Below, in pieces: positions 49,901-63,360 of a stretch of 64,000 nucleotides of DNA (within the stretch, counting starts at the first letter, position 1; each line of letters opens with the position of its first letter). This stretch comes from Cololabis saira (taxonomy: Eukaryota; Chordata; Actinopteri; Beloniformes; Belonidae). A model generated the notes under the pieces. The model was given only the letters and a program-made list of their open reading frames with translations, had not been told where the DNA came from and made no database searches. The position numbers and the translations under genes were made by a program. The stretch is from NCBI RefSeq assembly GCF_033807715.1, contig NC_084587.1:19071017-19135016 (forward strand), read 5' to 3'.

Positions 49901-52900
49901 ACAATTCATTTTTTGTTATTATTATTCAAGCAAAAACATGATCAACCCTATTTACTGAGTCACAGCAAACACAGAGGTACACAGTGAAAACGATATACTT
50001 TAGTCTGACTGCAAGGCTGTGCAGATACTGTAACTAAAGGTACATTTTTATTTATTATTCAATGAGAATCATAAGTAAACAAATGTTCATTTTGAAAAAA
50101 ATTGCTAAAACCTCTGTGGTCTGTCTTTCCAGGTTTCTTAAGTGGAACTGGTCCTTTTTGCGTGTGTGTGTGTTGTTTTTTTTAAGCTTTTACACAAATA
50201 CGCTCCTTTCTCAGTGTATAGCTTAAAAATTCAGTTTAAATGCTCATTGCACTCAACATGTCAGCACTTTCATCTCCATTAACTGTCAGTGAAACCCACT
50301 GTGAAATTTCATGCAGCTTCTAAAAATATCTGAGATCATCAATATTTAAGGGGACCTATTATGCTCTGGCAGCATCTATATTTTTAACTGTACTTCAACT
50401 GTATTGGTTTTGAACAATTTATAGTTCATAAAATCCTTATCTGTCTTATACTTTTATAAGCCCTTTCAGGGACCCTTTAAAGGGACAGAAGGTAATTCTG
50501 TCCCTTTAAAGATTGCCTTTCATGTTGAAACATCAGTTTCAATTTCATTTGTTGGAACATTTGTTCACTTTTACGGTGCTTTCTAGTTCTTGCCATCTCC
50601 GCACGCCCACTATCGGCAATAAAAACAGTGAAAGCAATTTTTGGACTGTCGTGCTGGTTTCCCTTGCGACAACTGTGTGCCACTTTGCAGCACTATGGTA
50701 CGGCGATGAAATTAACTCACAGAGCTACAGTGAACAGTGGCAGAGCCAAGAAAGAGACTCGGGACAGAAATAATGGAAGAGAAAATGAGAGTGCAAGAGA
50801 CTGAACACGTGTAAATGTTGGACGGCGTTGTAAAAGCGTCCCAACTTCCACAATTTTAGGAGGACCAAATTAGCTAAACAGCTCCAACGTGCTGCTTTAT
50901 GGACCCTTTACTCATTAAAGAAAAAAAAACTTCAGATGAGCAGGTTTAGCAGCAGCTTCTTTCATGTTTTATTGTTTCTGTGGAAGTTCAAAAAGCAATC
51001 TGCAAACCCACTCAGTAACCGAATCGTTCATATTCAAGCCTGAATCACGTCCAATGTGCCCTCTTCCTTTAGGAAATTCCAAAAGTACAGCAACATGTTA
51101 AATGTTTAAAATGGCAGCACCAGAATATTTCCCTGCACCATCAATCACGTGTATGCTGGAATTCATTAAATGCCAATAAAAGCTCTGTGACTCATATCTG
51201 TGTCTTTGAAGTCAAGCTTATCAGCTCTGATTGCAAAAAATGATGGAAACCCAGAGTTAGAAGTAGACAGAGGTTTGAGCTTTTGGCTCATTAATTTTAC
51301 AAGAAGTCGATAAGCTTTAGCCACATTTTATACCGACATCTGACCTTGAAATCAAGAGGTTGAAAAAAAAAAACAGCCAATTTTGATGTTTAACATCTTC
51401 CAAGAGTTCTTCTCAAATCAATCACCTTGTGATGAAACTCTATGCAGCCTGAAACCGTAAAAGTACATAAATGACAGGAAATGGGAAAAAATAAATACAA
51501 TAGGTCCCTTTTATTATTTAAGACTGTAAACAGAAATCAACTTTTGATCATTTAGACACAAACTATGCTTACATAAGAACATTTTTCACCAATAACAATA
51601 GGACAAAAGTTATAGATTTTATTTACCTTGCTCCGAAGGACAAAGACGGTGTTGATGTGAGAAAGGATGCCATGAAAGCTGAAGTCAATGTGAGGACGGA
51701 CCAATGAGAAGACTGAAGGGAGGATACAGGCACCAGGCTGGAGCTGCAGTACAAAACAAGATTATGCAACTTTCATTCATGTGGAAACTGTTACTTAGCT
51801 TATTCAAGCAGTACTCATATTTACAAAAGCAGAAGTCTGAAGCATCATCAAATGCTGACTGTAAACTTTGGATTCCCTGTTGAAAAACACAACTTTAGCA
51901 CACCTGAGGTAAGACTCGACATATGGCATTCCCACACTGTGTGAGCATCAGGTCCTTGTCAAACATGAGGTGAAATGGGAAGGCTTTGCAGAACGTGTAG
52001 GGACTGATACGAGTCTCCTGAGTGCCGTTCTCCTCAAAGCCGTCCAGATCTTCATAGAACGCCTCCTCCTCAGAGTCCTTCTCCTCGATCAGAAACTTGA
52101 TGTGGTCGCACTCCTCACTTTTTGGTTGGATCACCTGCATGAGATTAAGGTAAATAATCAAAAGAACATAACCACTCTGAAAGTATCAACTTGCATCACA
52201 TGACAACCTAAACTAAATAGCTTAACCTTCTAGCACTCCTGTTGTGAATATGTTAATGAAAATATAATTAAACTCAAGTCCTAAATATTGAATTAAGAGG
52301 GTATTAAGTGACATTCTGTGGGTTTATGGGCATGAGGCATGCTGACGTCAGGCTGCTGTCTCTGCAGCCTGTTGCCACAGCAACAGTAGTTAATATTTCC
52401 AGAAAATCGGGGTGTCATAAGTGGAGCATCTGCCATTTTCTGTTCTTTCATTACACACGCAACTGTTGAAAATATTATCCTGTCTGTGCAAGATAATTAG
52501 GTTTGGGAGAAAATGCCAAAAATGAAATGAAGAGACGCATCCACCAAAATATTATAGATGTCTTAGGAGAATAACGGGCTTCAGTTATTGGTGTGGATTA
52601 AAGGCTGTGACTTGTTGGCAGAACAGCATCAACTGTGAATAAGACTTACTCTGGTTTAGTCGAAATGCGATTGGCCTGGTTGGGTTAATTATATTGTTGA
52701 AAAAAATTTAAAAAAATAAAGAGGCAGTTTGTAGCTATATATTCAGCTACGGTTAGACAATGTTAAACCAAAACTAAGGAGCAAGAATAAAACCCTGTGA
52801 AAGACTATCAGCCTCTAGCTAAAGACGCTATAACTTCTAAAAATATCCTCTGACTAAGAGACATAAGCCAAAAACTGAGCTGCAGTCATAACAGTGTTTC

Positions 52901-55900
52901 CGTTTGGGTATTTGGGAACTTTCTGTTGTTTAATTTTCACATCAAAACCTCTTCAATCATACTCTGGGACATGAATCATGACATTCTGATGCGAAGCATC
53001 ACTGATAGTTCACAGCTTCTTTTGAATGCTGTATCACATGGAAGAGCTGGAAAAACCTTAAGTCGTTATCATTTATCATCAGCAGAGTGAACCATTAGCA
53101 CTGTGGATTTCAGTGTGCACACAAAGTTAACAAAGACAACAAGGCTGACCTTCATCTCTATCTCCGTTCCGTGGATTTGTTGAGCGACAGTTTTAATGAT
53201 CCCAATCACAATATCTTGCAAGCCTTCTCTCTCCGAGTAGTAATGAAGAATCAGGTTATTTCCCTTTTCTGCATCGGTGCAGCGAAACGAGGGGGCTCTC
53301 ATCCCGGGATAAATGGTACCCAGATGATCATGCAGTGCATCCAGATTCTGAAAATGTACATTAAACACAATAAAGGAACAACCAATCCCAAAACATGTCT
53401 GTAAAATAAGTCTGAGGCGTCACCATTAATGTGATACAACTGGACTTCTGTGAGATACAAGTAGTAAAAGAGTGTGATTAAAAAAGTGCACAGCAAAGAT
53501 AATGTACAGATCTTTCAGTTTGAAGAGGGAATGTGCACATTTCCCTCACACTGGAGCTTGCATGGAAGTTTAATTACATAATGTTTAATGTGTATAATGA
53601 GAAATAACTGCATTAAATTATCTCATGCAGTTGACACAAAGTCACTAGAGAAGTATTAAACCTGTTTGCCTGTACAAAGATCTTATACTCCCCACAACAC
53701 AAATTGTTCTTGCAAAATATTAATTTGTAAAAAATACTGACTTTTAAAAACTCTTGTGTATTATTTTAACATAAGTCTGATTATCCACTATAAATGTACA
53801 CTATAAGTATATATATTTTTTTTTTAAAAGCTAAAAACTAAATAAATAAATGAGTTGGTTCAAAATAATTGATGGATCTCATTTGGAACTTAGACACCTA
53901 CAACCAATGATGCAAAATAGCTTAAATACAAGGTTATACTAACACCCCCAAGGGACTACAAAATATAAAATCAGCTACACAAAAGAACCTTATGTTTTGA
54001 TTTATGTAACACTTATAAAGTAAATACTATTTAAGGTTTTCTTATTAAGGTTATTTAGATCCTTCTCCTTACCTTAACCTTATCTTAAACCTTTTTAAAC
54101 TCTTCCACAGAAGACCCTAGCAAACAATAAAAGAAACCCCCTTAAGGTAAATCCAACTATTTTAACTTCAGCCTGATAGAAAATATGGCAATAAATAAAG
54201 GAAATGAATGCATCAAGATAAAAGTGCTCTCTAGAGCATCAACGGGAGATATCAATAAGTGATTGATTTTGTATCACAGATGTGGCTGGCACACAATTTG
54301 TCCAGGCATTTACAATTAGATCACTTTATTTTCCACTGTTATTTACCAGCCACTTTGCAGTGAATTATCATTTTATGTTGAATGATATTTTTATTTAGTC
54401 ATGGTGAGTGATTTTATGCACACAAGTCAATAATGTGTTAAGTCTATCCAACAGGCGGAGGGAAGGGTAGCAGTTGACTTGCTTTCTCCAACAGCAAAAC
54501 GTTAATCAAATATTGATTAAAAACCAGAGATTAAACGTTTAATCAATCTTCACTTTGCTAGTCAGCATGAAACTAAAATGAACAATTTGTCTTTCTTATT
54601 TTAATTTATTCTGACATTTCTTGAAAAAAGTCATATAATAGTTAATGCAACGACAGTTATGCCAAGCGTGAGGTAGTAAACAGTCTCCATGGAAACTAAC
54701 TTAGGGTGCTTTCAGACCTGTGGCCCGTTTGTTTTGTTCCGATTCAGGGGCTAAATCGATACCAGAGACGTTCAATAAACGAGACAGCCCACTACGGTTC
54801 GGTTTCCTGTATCTGTGTCACGTGACTGCCCCGCCCCTTTAGGAGACCGGAAGTAGGTCCTGAGTCTATTGAGTCCTATGGGAAAAGTGAACGTGAGCAC
54901 AGATTATTACCAATTCCTTCGCCCCATAGTGACCTAAGTAAATATGTGACCCATTTTTCAAAAGCCACAAACCTTTTGAACATTCTGACACCAAAATGGC
55001 AATTTTCAGACCGACAGATTAGGAGAAAATAGACTTTGTTTGAGACCTGTCTCTGTCTGAGCAACACACTCTCGCGAGATTTGGCTCTCATCGTTTTCCC
55101 ATCGGATAAAATGAAGTTTAAAACTAAAATAAAACTTGCTTCTTTGCTTAATAATACTGTTATTTTTATTATTTAAGTCTTTTTGGAAGAAAGTTGTACT
55201 GTATCTAGTGTTGTATGTTCCAAAACGATGTGGGGAGAGGGGTGGCCACGCCCACTTAGGAGACCGGAAGTGTATACCATTTCATACCATTGGCAGTAAC
55301 GGTAATGCGCTGTCTTCTGTATAGAGGGTCTTTGTCGATACAGTACGTACGTTTTTCGTTTGTAGCGTTTGTGTTCACAAGGCAACCGTCTGTAGCGGTT
55401 CAAAGCTGTTAACAAATGCCATTCGCGAACCAACTGTTCTCTCATTGGTCAGAAATGAACGCGGAAGGAGTTTCCTCTTCAGTAACCCGGGAAAAACAAC
55501 AGCTATGGAGCATCGTAAGCACAGTTATGAGTGAGTTGTGTCGGTTGCTGTGTCGATTATGTTCTCACTGCAAACGAACCACTCCAGGTCTCGAATGGAA
55601 GTGAGCCGAGACCACCTCTCCTAGGCGATCTCGGCTCGCTTGTTTTGTCCCGCATCCGAGCGCGATTGCTGTGTTCACATATACCAAACGAACCGATCTT
55701 TAGGGGCAAACGCTCTCTGTTTCAGAACAACTGCTCCAAACGGGACAGGTGGGAAAGCACCCTTAATATTTTCCTCAACCTTCGAACAGGCTTGAGAAAT
55801 TTAGATTCGGGTTTTGGATTTTTTTCCTCTAATTTTGCACCCTTCAGTAACTCCTTCAGCTACAGTAAGGCAAGATGAAGTCGTAGAGTGTTGCAGTTAA

Positions 55901-57499
55901 GGAGAAAGGTTAAGATGCTGGGTAAAAACTTTAAATTTAGAGCTTGTAGCCTTTCATATGTGGTATTTACAAGATCATAATCCTTGTGGATGTACTTGGT
56001 ATTTTAATCACATATTCCTTTATCATTTCCAATAGATACCATGAAAAAAAGTATGATGGACAGAATCTGTTCTCACTATTTTGGTACCGTACTACACTGG
56101 GCTGCATTGAAAGATTCACTTTAAATCCTTTTCTTATAGCCTCTCAGATGACTATCAGTACTGCATTTTAAATCTTAACATTCTCCTTTTTGGTATCTGT
56201 CGTTTTTTTCATTTTTTTTTTTCATTTTGTTTTCTGATATTTTTCTTTTTTTAAATGTGTAAGTACCGGTATATAGCATCTTCTCTTCCACACCTGACAT
56301 CACTATTACTGAAGTAAATGTCCAACTTCTGTTTAACTAAATTAGCGACTTTATTGTATCATTTAAAGATTTTTACATTCTGCTCTTTTTTTAAGGTCAT
56401 TTGGCTGCTTTTTTGGACAAACAAATGAGTGATTTTGTTATGAAAGTAGAGGATTCCTGTCCAACAATAGTGCACGTGTGCAGTGTTATCTTTGTGATTA
56501 CACAGACAAACAGCATTTATGTGAGAGAAATACGTAAGAAGACATTTTAACTGTTTTGCATGTGATGACAACCAAAATTGCTCCATGTACCGATATAACT
56601 CTGTAAAAAAAAGCTGGTAAATACAACAGAACATATGGAGACAGAAAAAGTGGGAATGATGATTCCTGATGCATAGTTTTCTTTGCAGATCTACCAGTGA
56701 GTTACCTTCAGACAGCGTAAGAATCTATATCTCTAGTATGACATTTTCGGTGAAAATGGTGGTTGGTGAAGTAGCTTTCCAGTCAAAAGTTCCAGAATTA
56801 ATTTCCCAGCTAAGAGAGGCTGTGCTCGCAGAGTTGCATCAGAAAGGACATCCAGCGTAAAACGTACATATGCCAAATCTATATTTATACATAGCGGGGC
56901 TATGGAGGTCTGCTGTGGCGACTCCTCCATCAATGGAGGGACATAACCAATAGAGCAGCATCAGATTTGTTAGCATTGATAGCATCAGCAACGAGCCAAC
57001 TTATTTGTAACCAGCATACTGTTTTCTTCTGATAGTCCAAAGGATGTACGTTTAGTGATGATTCAAAATTGGCCACCGGTATATTAGGCTCATTGATCAT
57101 ACTTAAAGTCGACCAATCTATCTCTAATATTCCAATGCTGGAGCATGTTGTCTTTATAAATACTTTTCCTGCCCAATAAATTCCATTGCTTTTAAAACTT
57201 TAAAACCACACTGTGTAAACCAGGATTATGAGCTGTCGCTGTGAAGAACAATAACCATAACCATAACAGTTACTATAACCATAACAATATGTGCATCAAC
57301 ATAACTGAGCAATAAAGTTCTGTAAATAATGACGTCAACTGTGCACCATGTGCTTCAGCTATATCCACACCCCATAAGGGAAAACAAGGTAGGAGAACTG
57401 ATTGTTTGTTATTTCACGTCATATTTAATTTCATGGTTTTATAGGTGTGAACATGGATTAGATGATGCTTAACATCATGTGAAATGAATCAATTAACAG

Positions 57500-57559
<60 letters not shown>

Positions 57560-58028
57560 AGCTTTCTGCACACACAAATACAATTTGATTACCCCTTAAG
57601 TCCAAATACAGATCAACGCAGCCCATGCATTTATTCCTACCTGGGGTCAGCACTGTCTCCCTAAACAAAAATCAGTGAATAAAAAGAATAAAAAAGTCCT
57701 CCAATTGTCAGGTTATAATGTATCTGATTGCTTTCAATAGATAAACAATGACAGCAGATCGCACATGGGGCAGAGAGATGGGGGAAACTAAGCAGGATGC
57801 TCACCGCAGCACACAGAAATTACAGCTTTTAGGGTGCAGACTAAGAGTTTTGTGTCATGATCAAAATAAAACTACTCTAATCAATATGGATAGGGATTAA
57901 AACTGCATAATATGAGATTTTTTTAATTTTTTTTATTTATTTTGTTATAATAATTCTTCTTTTTGTGGATAGCCCATTTGATATTACAAAAACTTAAATT
58001 GTAAGAACAATCAATCCTGTTAACAAAG

Positions 58029-58088
<60 letters not shown>

Positions 58089-61023
58089 GTCATTTAGCAG
58101 ATACTTTTATCTTACATCTGAGAGAACAGTACAAGCAAGAAATCACAAAACGGAGCTGTGGAATTCTGTTGTAGTTAGGCAGTTCAATCCTACACTTCAA
58201 TTGTGGTCCCTAATGCACATAGATGTCCAATAAGTATGTGTGTGTAGTGGCAAAGCACAGAATGAGTGTTTGTGTGCACTTTGGGAGAGAGGCTAGAAAA
58301 TGTTGTCATTTTTATCTACAAAGTCATCAAAGATATTAATAAACAGGCTAAAAATGTCTCCAATGAATAAACTGATCTTTATGAAAATGTTCAAACTAAT
58401 GTGAATATGAGGAAAAATAGCTTACCTGAAGAAATTCCCGAACATTTGAACCCAGCACTCGCAAAATGGTGTCATATCCTGACTCTTGGCAAAATTCAAA
58501 AAACATCTTCCCAAACATTTGCAAGATCTCTCCAGCATCAACCTCTGAAATACAAATAAAGATTATTTATTGTTTGATTGAACTGTTGTCATGGATTCAG
58601 TTTTGTGGGGGTTTTTTTGTTTCGAAAGATTTAAAAATGTGCAGTCACTTACTTAGGACTTTACTGGCAGCTGCAACAAGATCATATGTTTTGGCATCTT
58701 CATATATGATTCTAACAAGGAACTGGCCCTCGATATCAAGCTGAGCCTCCCTCCTTAAAGCAAAAAAAAAAAAGCTGTTACTCATACTGTCACTGATAGC
58801 AGCAGGTGATCAGTCATTGTGGTCAACTCGCTCAGATAACCAGTGTTTTTACCTTTTTCAAACAGGTTTTCAGATGTTAATAACAATGATACGTCTGTTT
58901 GCAGGAAAAACTCAGTAGTGAACTTTTTTTCCTCTTGCGACCAGTGTGCACTGTTTTAACTTATATTACAGTAACATTAAAAAAACTTCCACAACACTCT
59001 GAAATGGCTGTGTGCTTTCAAAACTACCCTGTTGGACAAAAAGAGATGATACGGTTCATATCTACAGTATTGCAAGTGCTTTGACAAGCACCTCAAGCAC
59101 AGAATGCATTTCTAATTATCCGTTTGACAATCCAATTTTTATAAAATTGTCAGTAAACAAAAAGAGCTTCAGATTAGTGATGTTTAACTAAGAAAACAGA
59201 AATGATTTACAGGCCAGGCCACAGATTTATCACAATGTGCTACAGCTGAAAAAACATACCAATCCAAGGAGAAAATAAGAATTCTGCCTTACATAACTCA
59301 GTTCATGAAAACCTTAAAAGAGCAGAAGAATAAACTTGATAAATTGAGCATTAGATAAAAGCAAGTTACATACGGAGACATGACTCAAAAATGTGTACTA
59401 TGAGTTTTTTAAATTATTTATTTTGTTTTTAGTGAAGGCTGGAGAATGACCACTTTGGAAACATTTACACAAGGCAGCTGCTGATGTTGTTTCAGTTCTT
59501 TCTTTTTTAGAATGGGTCAAGCCCAGGGCAGTTAACACTACAGATGAAAAATAAACTTTGTTTAAGCCAAATATTTCCACACACAAAAGACATTGCCCTT
59601 TTCATGAAGAGTGGAATCCTCTAGGATAAACATACAGAAGGTCTGGAGGATGAAATACCACACACTCTACATGCTACATGAGCTCAGCTGGTTTGTAAAA
59701 TGCTGTTTACATCCACATTTACAGTGGAGGAATACATGTCCATGAGAAAAACCTATGATCCTATACCTTATTTGGAAAGTGAGAATGAGGCTTAGCTACT
59801 CTGATGTCACACCTGTACTTAGTGTGGTTTTTGGTGCCGGTGTGTGTTTCCAACTGTACTGCAATGAAACTGTTTAATTAATTTCAATCCAACAAACCAA
59901 AGTAAATAGCAGACTTGACATATTACCAGAAATTTCCCATCAGAACTGTATTTTGCTTAAGAGTCCATTTTCAAAAACAGTGATCTGTCTGTGATCTGCT
60001 TAACAATTCATTTAAAAGCTAATTTAGAGGCTTGTCAATAATGTGGAAAATGTTCAGATTTAAAGCAATGTGATAAAACATGAAAATACAGATATAAATA
60101 TGAGGATTCACACCAATAATAAATTGAAAAAGAACATATTTTGCTTCACCAAGACTATTGATCTAGATTATTTGTATACATTTTACTGATCTGTGAATGC
60201 CTTCTATTTTACTAAAGCAAACACTTTTTACTTCTGATCTTCTGATAACTTTTGACATTTGTTTTAAATGTATTTGTCAGGGGCATTGCAGATCAATAAA
60301 TAGGACTATAAAAGGATATTTTTCCCTTTTAGTGAAACAAATACGACTTAGCCTGAATTGCAGGCAGTATTGAGTTAGAAGGGGAAAAAACAACTAATTG
60401 TTCATTTTTATTCTAATCTAAATTCACCAACCATTCATTTTTATTCTAATCTAAATTCACCAACCGAATAAGGGTTTTAGTTTAGGAATGGGGAGGATGA
60501 AGGTTACTAAGGGCAAATAAAACTGGAAACACATGAGGAAGGTGCTGCAGGCTGTACTGTAGGCCTGATTAAACTGTCCACAGTGTAACCTTTAAACCTA
60601 CACGACTGAACAGTTAAACACGTCCAACAAACTCACTTGATGTCTTCCCACACCTCCGGCCCGTAATTCCTTAAAACGAGGAGCTCCAGGGCGTGATTCA
60701 CAAAACCATACTGTAAATATGTAGAAAACAACGACCAACGTTAAAAATCATTTCATCCAATCATTCTGATTTCCACAAAGCCGCAGACCTGAGCGTGTTT
60801 TATACCATATTTTATCCTTGCAAAATGCATGCGCTAACACACTGTGTGCACCTGCTAAATCAATAATGAAATATTAGTCAAGGGAATTATTATTATTATA
60901 GTGTAATCGCCAAATAGTGCTCCCGAACAGGAAATCGTAAATATACTACGGTGCGCGAGTCAGTTTATTTTGCTTGCATTCAAAGTTAACAGAACAATCT
61001 TTAGGGCTATTTATACATACCAT
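39681..61023 (-). CDS. gucy1b1: gucy1b1, soluble guanylate cyclase beta-1 (complete)
   Basis: Thirteen coding exons on the minus strand are 61023-61021, 60710-60637, 58753-58653, 58544-58426, 53347-53150, 52134-51904, 51743-51627, 49765-49632, 44830-44633, 42837-42600, 41956-41816, 40715-40561 and 39825-39681. Phases agree throughout and give 617 aa, against 619 in the human protein. Order of domains: H-NOX haem domain, H-NOXA/PAS, coiled coil, class III cyclase. His105, the proximal haem ligand, falls in NLDALHDHL. Tyr135, Ser137 and Arg139 (YxSxR, haem propionate contacts) are present. The beta-subunit catalytic residues Glu473, Cys541, Asn548 and Arg552 are also kept. With the alpha subunit it forms the cytosolic NO receptor that turns GTP into cGMP. 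Exon 1 contributes only the ATG. No frameshift or loss was found. Confidence 0.97.
39992..40109. mobile_element. 118-bp MITE in the last gucy1b1 intron
   Basis: Ends CTTAACCTCCTAAGACCCGG and, reverse complemented, CTTAACTTCCCAAGACCTGA form inverted repeats. TTAA at both ends would suit a piggyBac-type target, but that is an inference. Confidence 0.65.
42838..44632. other. gucy1b1 intron 9 content
   Basis: No exon. The only clear element is the CAGA microsatellite at 43885-43954. The remainder is AT-rich. Confidence 0.5.
43885..43954 (+). repeat. (CAGA)n microsatellite
   Basis: About 17 perfect tetranucleotide copies. Confidence 0.95.
44633..44830 (-). other. gucy1b1: gucy1b1 exon 9, coiled-coil linker (residues 326-391)
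   Basis: The exon encodes [20 protein letters not shown] followed by a charged helix ending [11 protein letters not shown]. This is the dimerising coiled coil that couples the sensor to the cyclase. The acceptor ccggtaag is unusual because its AG lies inside a GTAAG that resembles a donor. A pyrimidine tract sits about 20 bases upstream, and the phase and protein match leave little doubt. Confidence 0.92.
46080..46385 (+). repeat. short interspersed repeat, unclassified
   Basis: The segment from tctgttctgccccgcctgtt to cataaaccacccgtgac-like end, GC-richer than its surroundings, resembles a common fish repeat. The ORF across it (45989-46408) is not supported as a gene. Confidence 0.4.
46671..47532. 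mobile_element. hAT-type MITE with 8-bp target duplication
   Basis: Ends TAGGGATGGGCGGTAT and, reverse complemented, TAGGAATGGGCGATAT. CTGCATGT flanks both sides (46663-46670 and 47533-47540). The middle (about 46830-47370) is (TTTC)n and (TTCC)n repeats, which produce long Phe/Ser/Leu/Pro ORFs that are not genes. Confidence 0.88.
46830..47370. repeat. (TTTC)n/(TTCC)n polypyrimidine tract
   Basis: More than 500 bases of almost pure pyrimidine on the + strand, two long simple arrays with mixed spacers, contained inside the hAT MITE. Confidence 0.95.
47901..48260 (+). mobile_element. Tc1/mariner-type transposon fragment
   Basis: The left end actcactggccactttaata is the familiar end of a fish Tc1-type element. 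ORF from 48056 encodes the N-terminal DNA-binding part ([51 protein letters not shown]), a helix-turn-helix. After about 48255 [15 protein letters not shown], so the catalytic DDE part and right end are gone. Confidence 0.85.
49632..52134 (-). other. gucy1b1: gucy1b1 H-NOX end and H-NOXA (PAS) exons 6-8 (residues 166-325)
   Basis: The three exons are 77 codons, 39 codons, and 44 codons plus 2 bases. Recognisable family segments are [37 protein letters not shown] and [20 protein letters not shown]. This PAS-like part mediates subunit contacts and signal transfer in known sGC structures. Exon 7 reads [10 protein letters not shown] where the human protein reads QPGNCSLLSV, an ordinary-looking divergence. 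Confidence 0.93.
50345..50515. repeat. MITE remnant with perfect 16-bp hairpin
   Basis: The left part aaggggacctattatgctct resembles a widespread fish MITE end. Within it, 50475-50490 and 50496-50511 are perfect 16-base inverted repeats (ctttaaagggacagaa) with a 5-base loop. No right end was identified. Confidence 0.5.
53348..54700. other. gucy1b1 intron 4, right part
   Basis: AT-rich, no exon seen up to the inverted-repeat element at 54704. Confidence 0.5.
54704..55762. mobile_element. 1.06-kb inverted-repeat element, PIF/Harbinger-like target
   Basis: Ends GGGTGCTTTCAGACCT and, reverse complemented, GGGTGCTTTCCCACCT. TTA flanks both sides (54701-54703 and 55763-55765), the 3-base target of PIF/Harbinger elements. 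Two direct copies of ttaggagaccggaagt lie inside at about 54839 and 55257. No transposase ORF is present. The 3-base duplication is weak evidence on its own. Confidence 0.6.
56689..56860 (+). other. unassigned open segment on the opposite strand of gucy1b1 intron 4
   Basis: After an acceptor-like ttttctttgcag, 57 codons stay open ([33 protein letters not shown]) up to TAA. The sequence has protein-like composition with a helical end. I do not recognise it; it may derive from a mobile element or be chance. Confidence 0.2.
57501..57557. repeat. (TA)n microsatellite
   Basis: AT dinucleotide array in gucy1b1 intron 4. Confidence 0.95.
58029..58088 (+). repeat. (CTA)n microsatellite
   Basis: About 19 perfect trinucleotide copies in gucy1b1 intron 4. 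Confidence 0.95.
58800..60630. other. gucy1b1 intron 2, no feature
   Basis: AT-rich, only chance ORFs. A 28-base stretch (ttcatttttattctaatctaa and flanks) is tandemly doubled near 60402-60462. Confidence 0.5.
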
Positions 61024-61149
61024 GGTGTCTGCTGCCTTTATGATTGCTTTTTTTTTTAAATCCCTTAATATATCGTTGAAACAGGCAAAAGCTTCATCGT
61101 TTGGTACAGATGCTGAGCGTCTCCGCGTCAATCCCCACTGTTTTCACAG

Positions 61150-61260
61150 ACAGTGACTGACAGTAGATCTGTCCAATAGCAGAGCGGAGAGGCTGTGACG
61201 TAAGCTGCTGTTGACCAATGAGAATGAAGGAGCTGACGTCCAAGTGATGCTGCTCGACTG
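61150..61260 (-). promoter_or_regulatory. gucy1b1 promoter-proximal region with CCAAT and CRE-like boxes
   Basis: Within 240 bases upstream of the gucy1b1 ATG there are two CCAAT pentamers (61173-61177 and 61215-61219, + strand). There is a CRE-like TGACGTAA at 61196-61203 and a CRE-like TGACGTCC at 61234-61241. No TATA box is obvious. This arrangement fits a CCAAT/CREB-type promoter, but transcription start and factor binding are inferred. Confidence 0.5.

Positions 61261-63360
<2,100 letters not shown>

Larger units (their letters stand above)
53150..61023 (-). other. gucy1b1: gucy1b1 H-NOX haem domain exons 1-5 (residues 1-165)
   Basis: Exon 1 is the bare ATG, followed at once by donor gtatgt, within GCAGACACCATG. 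Exon 2 (residues 2-25) starts [20 protein letters not shown], the canonical sGC beta-1 N-terminus. Exon 5 (residues 100-165) holds His105 and the YxSxR triad. A 5-kb intron (53348-58425) separates exons 4 and 5. Confidence 0.95.
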
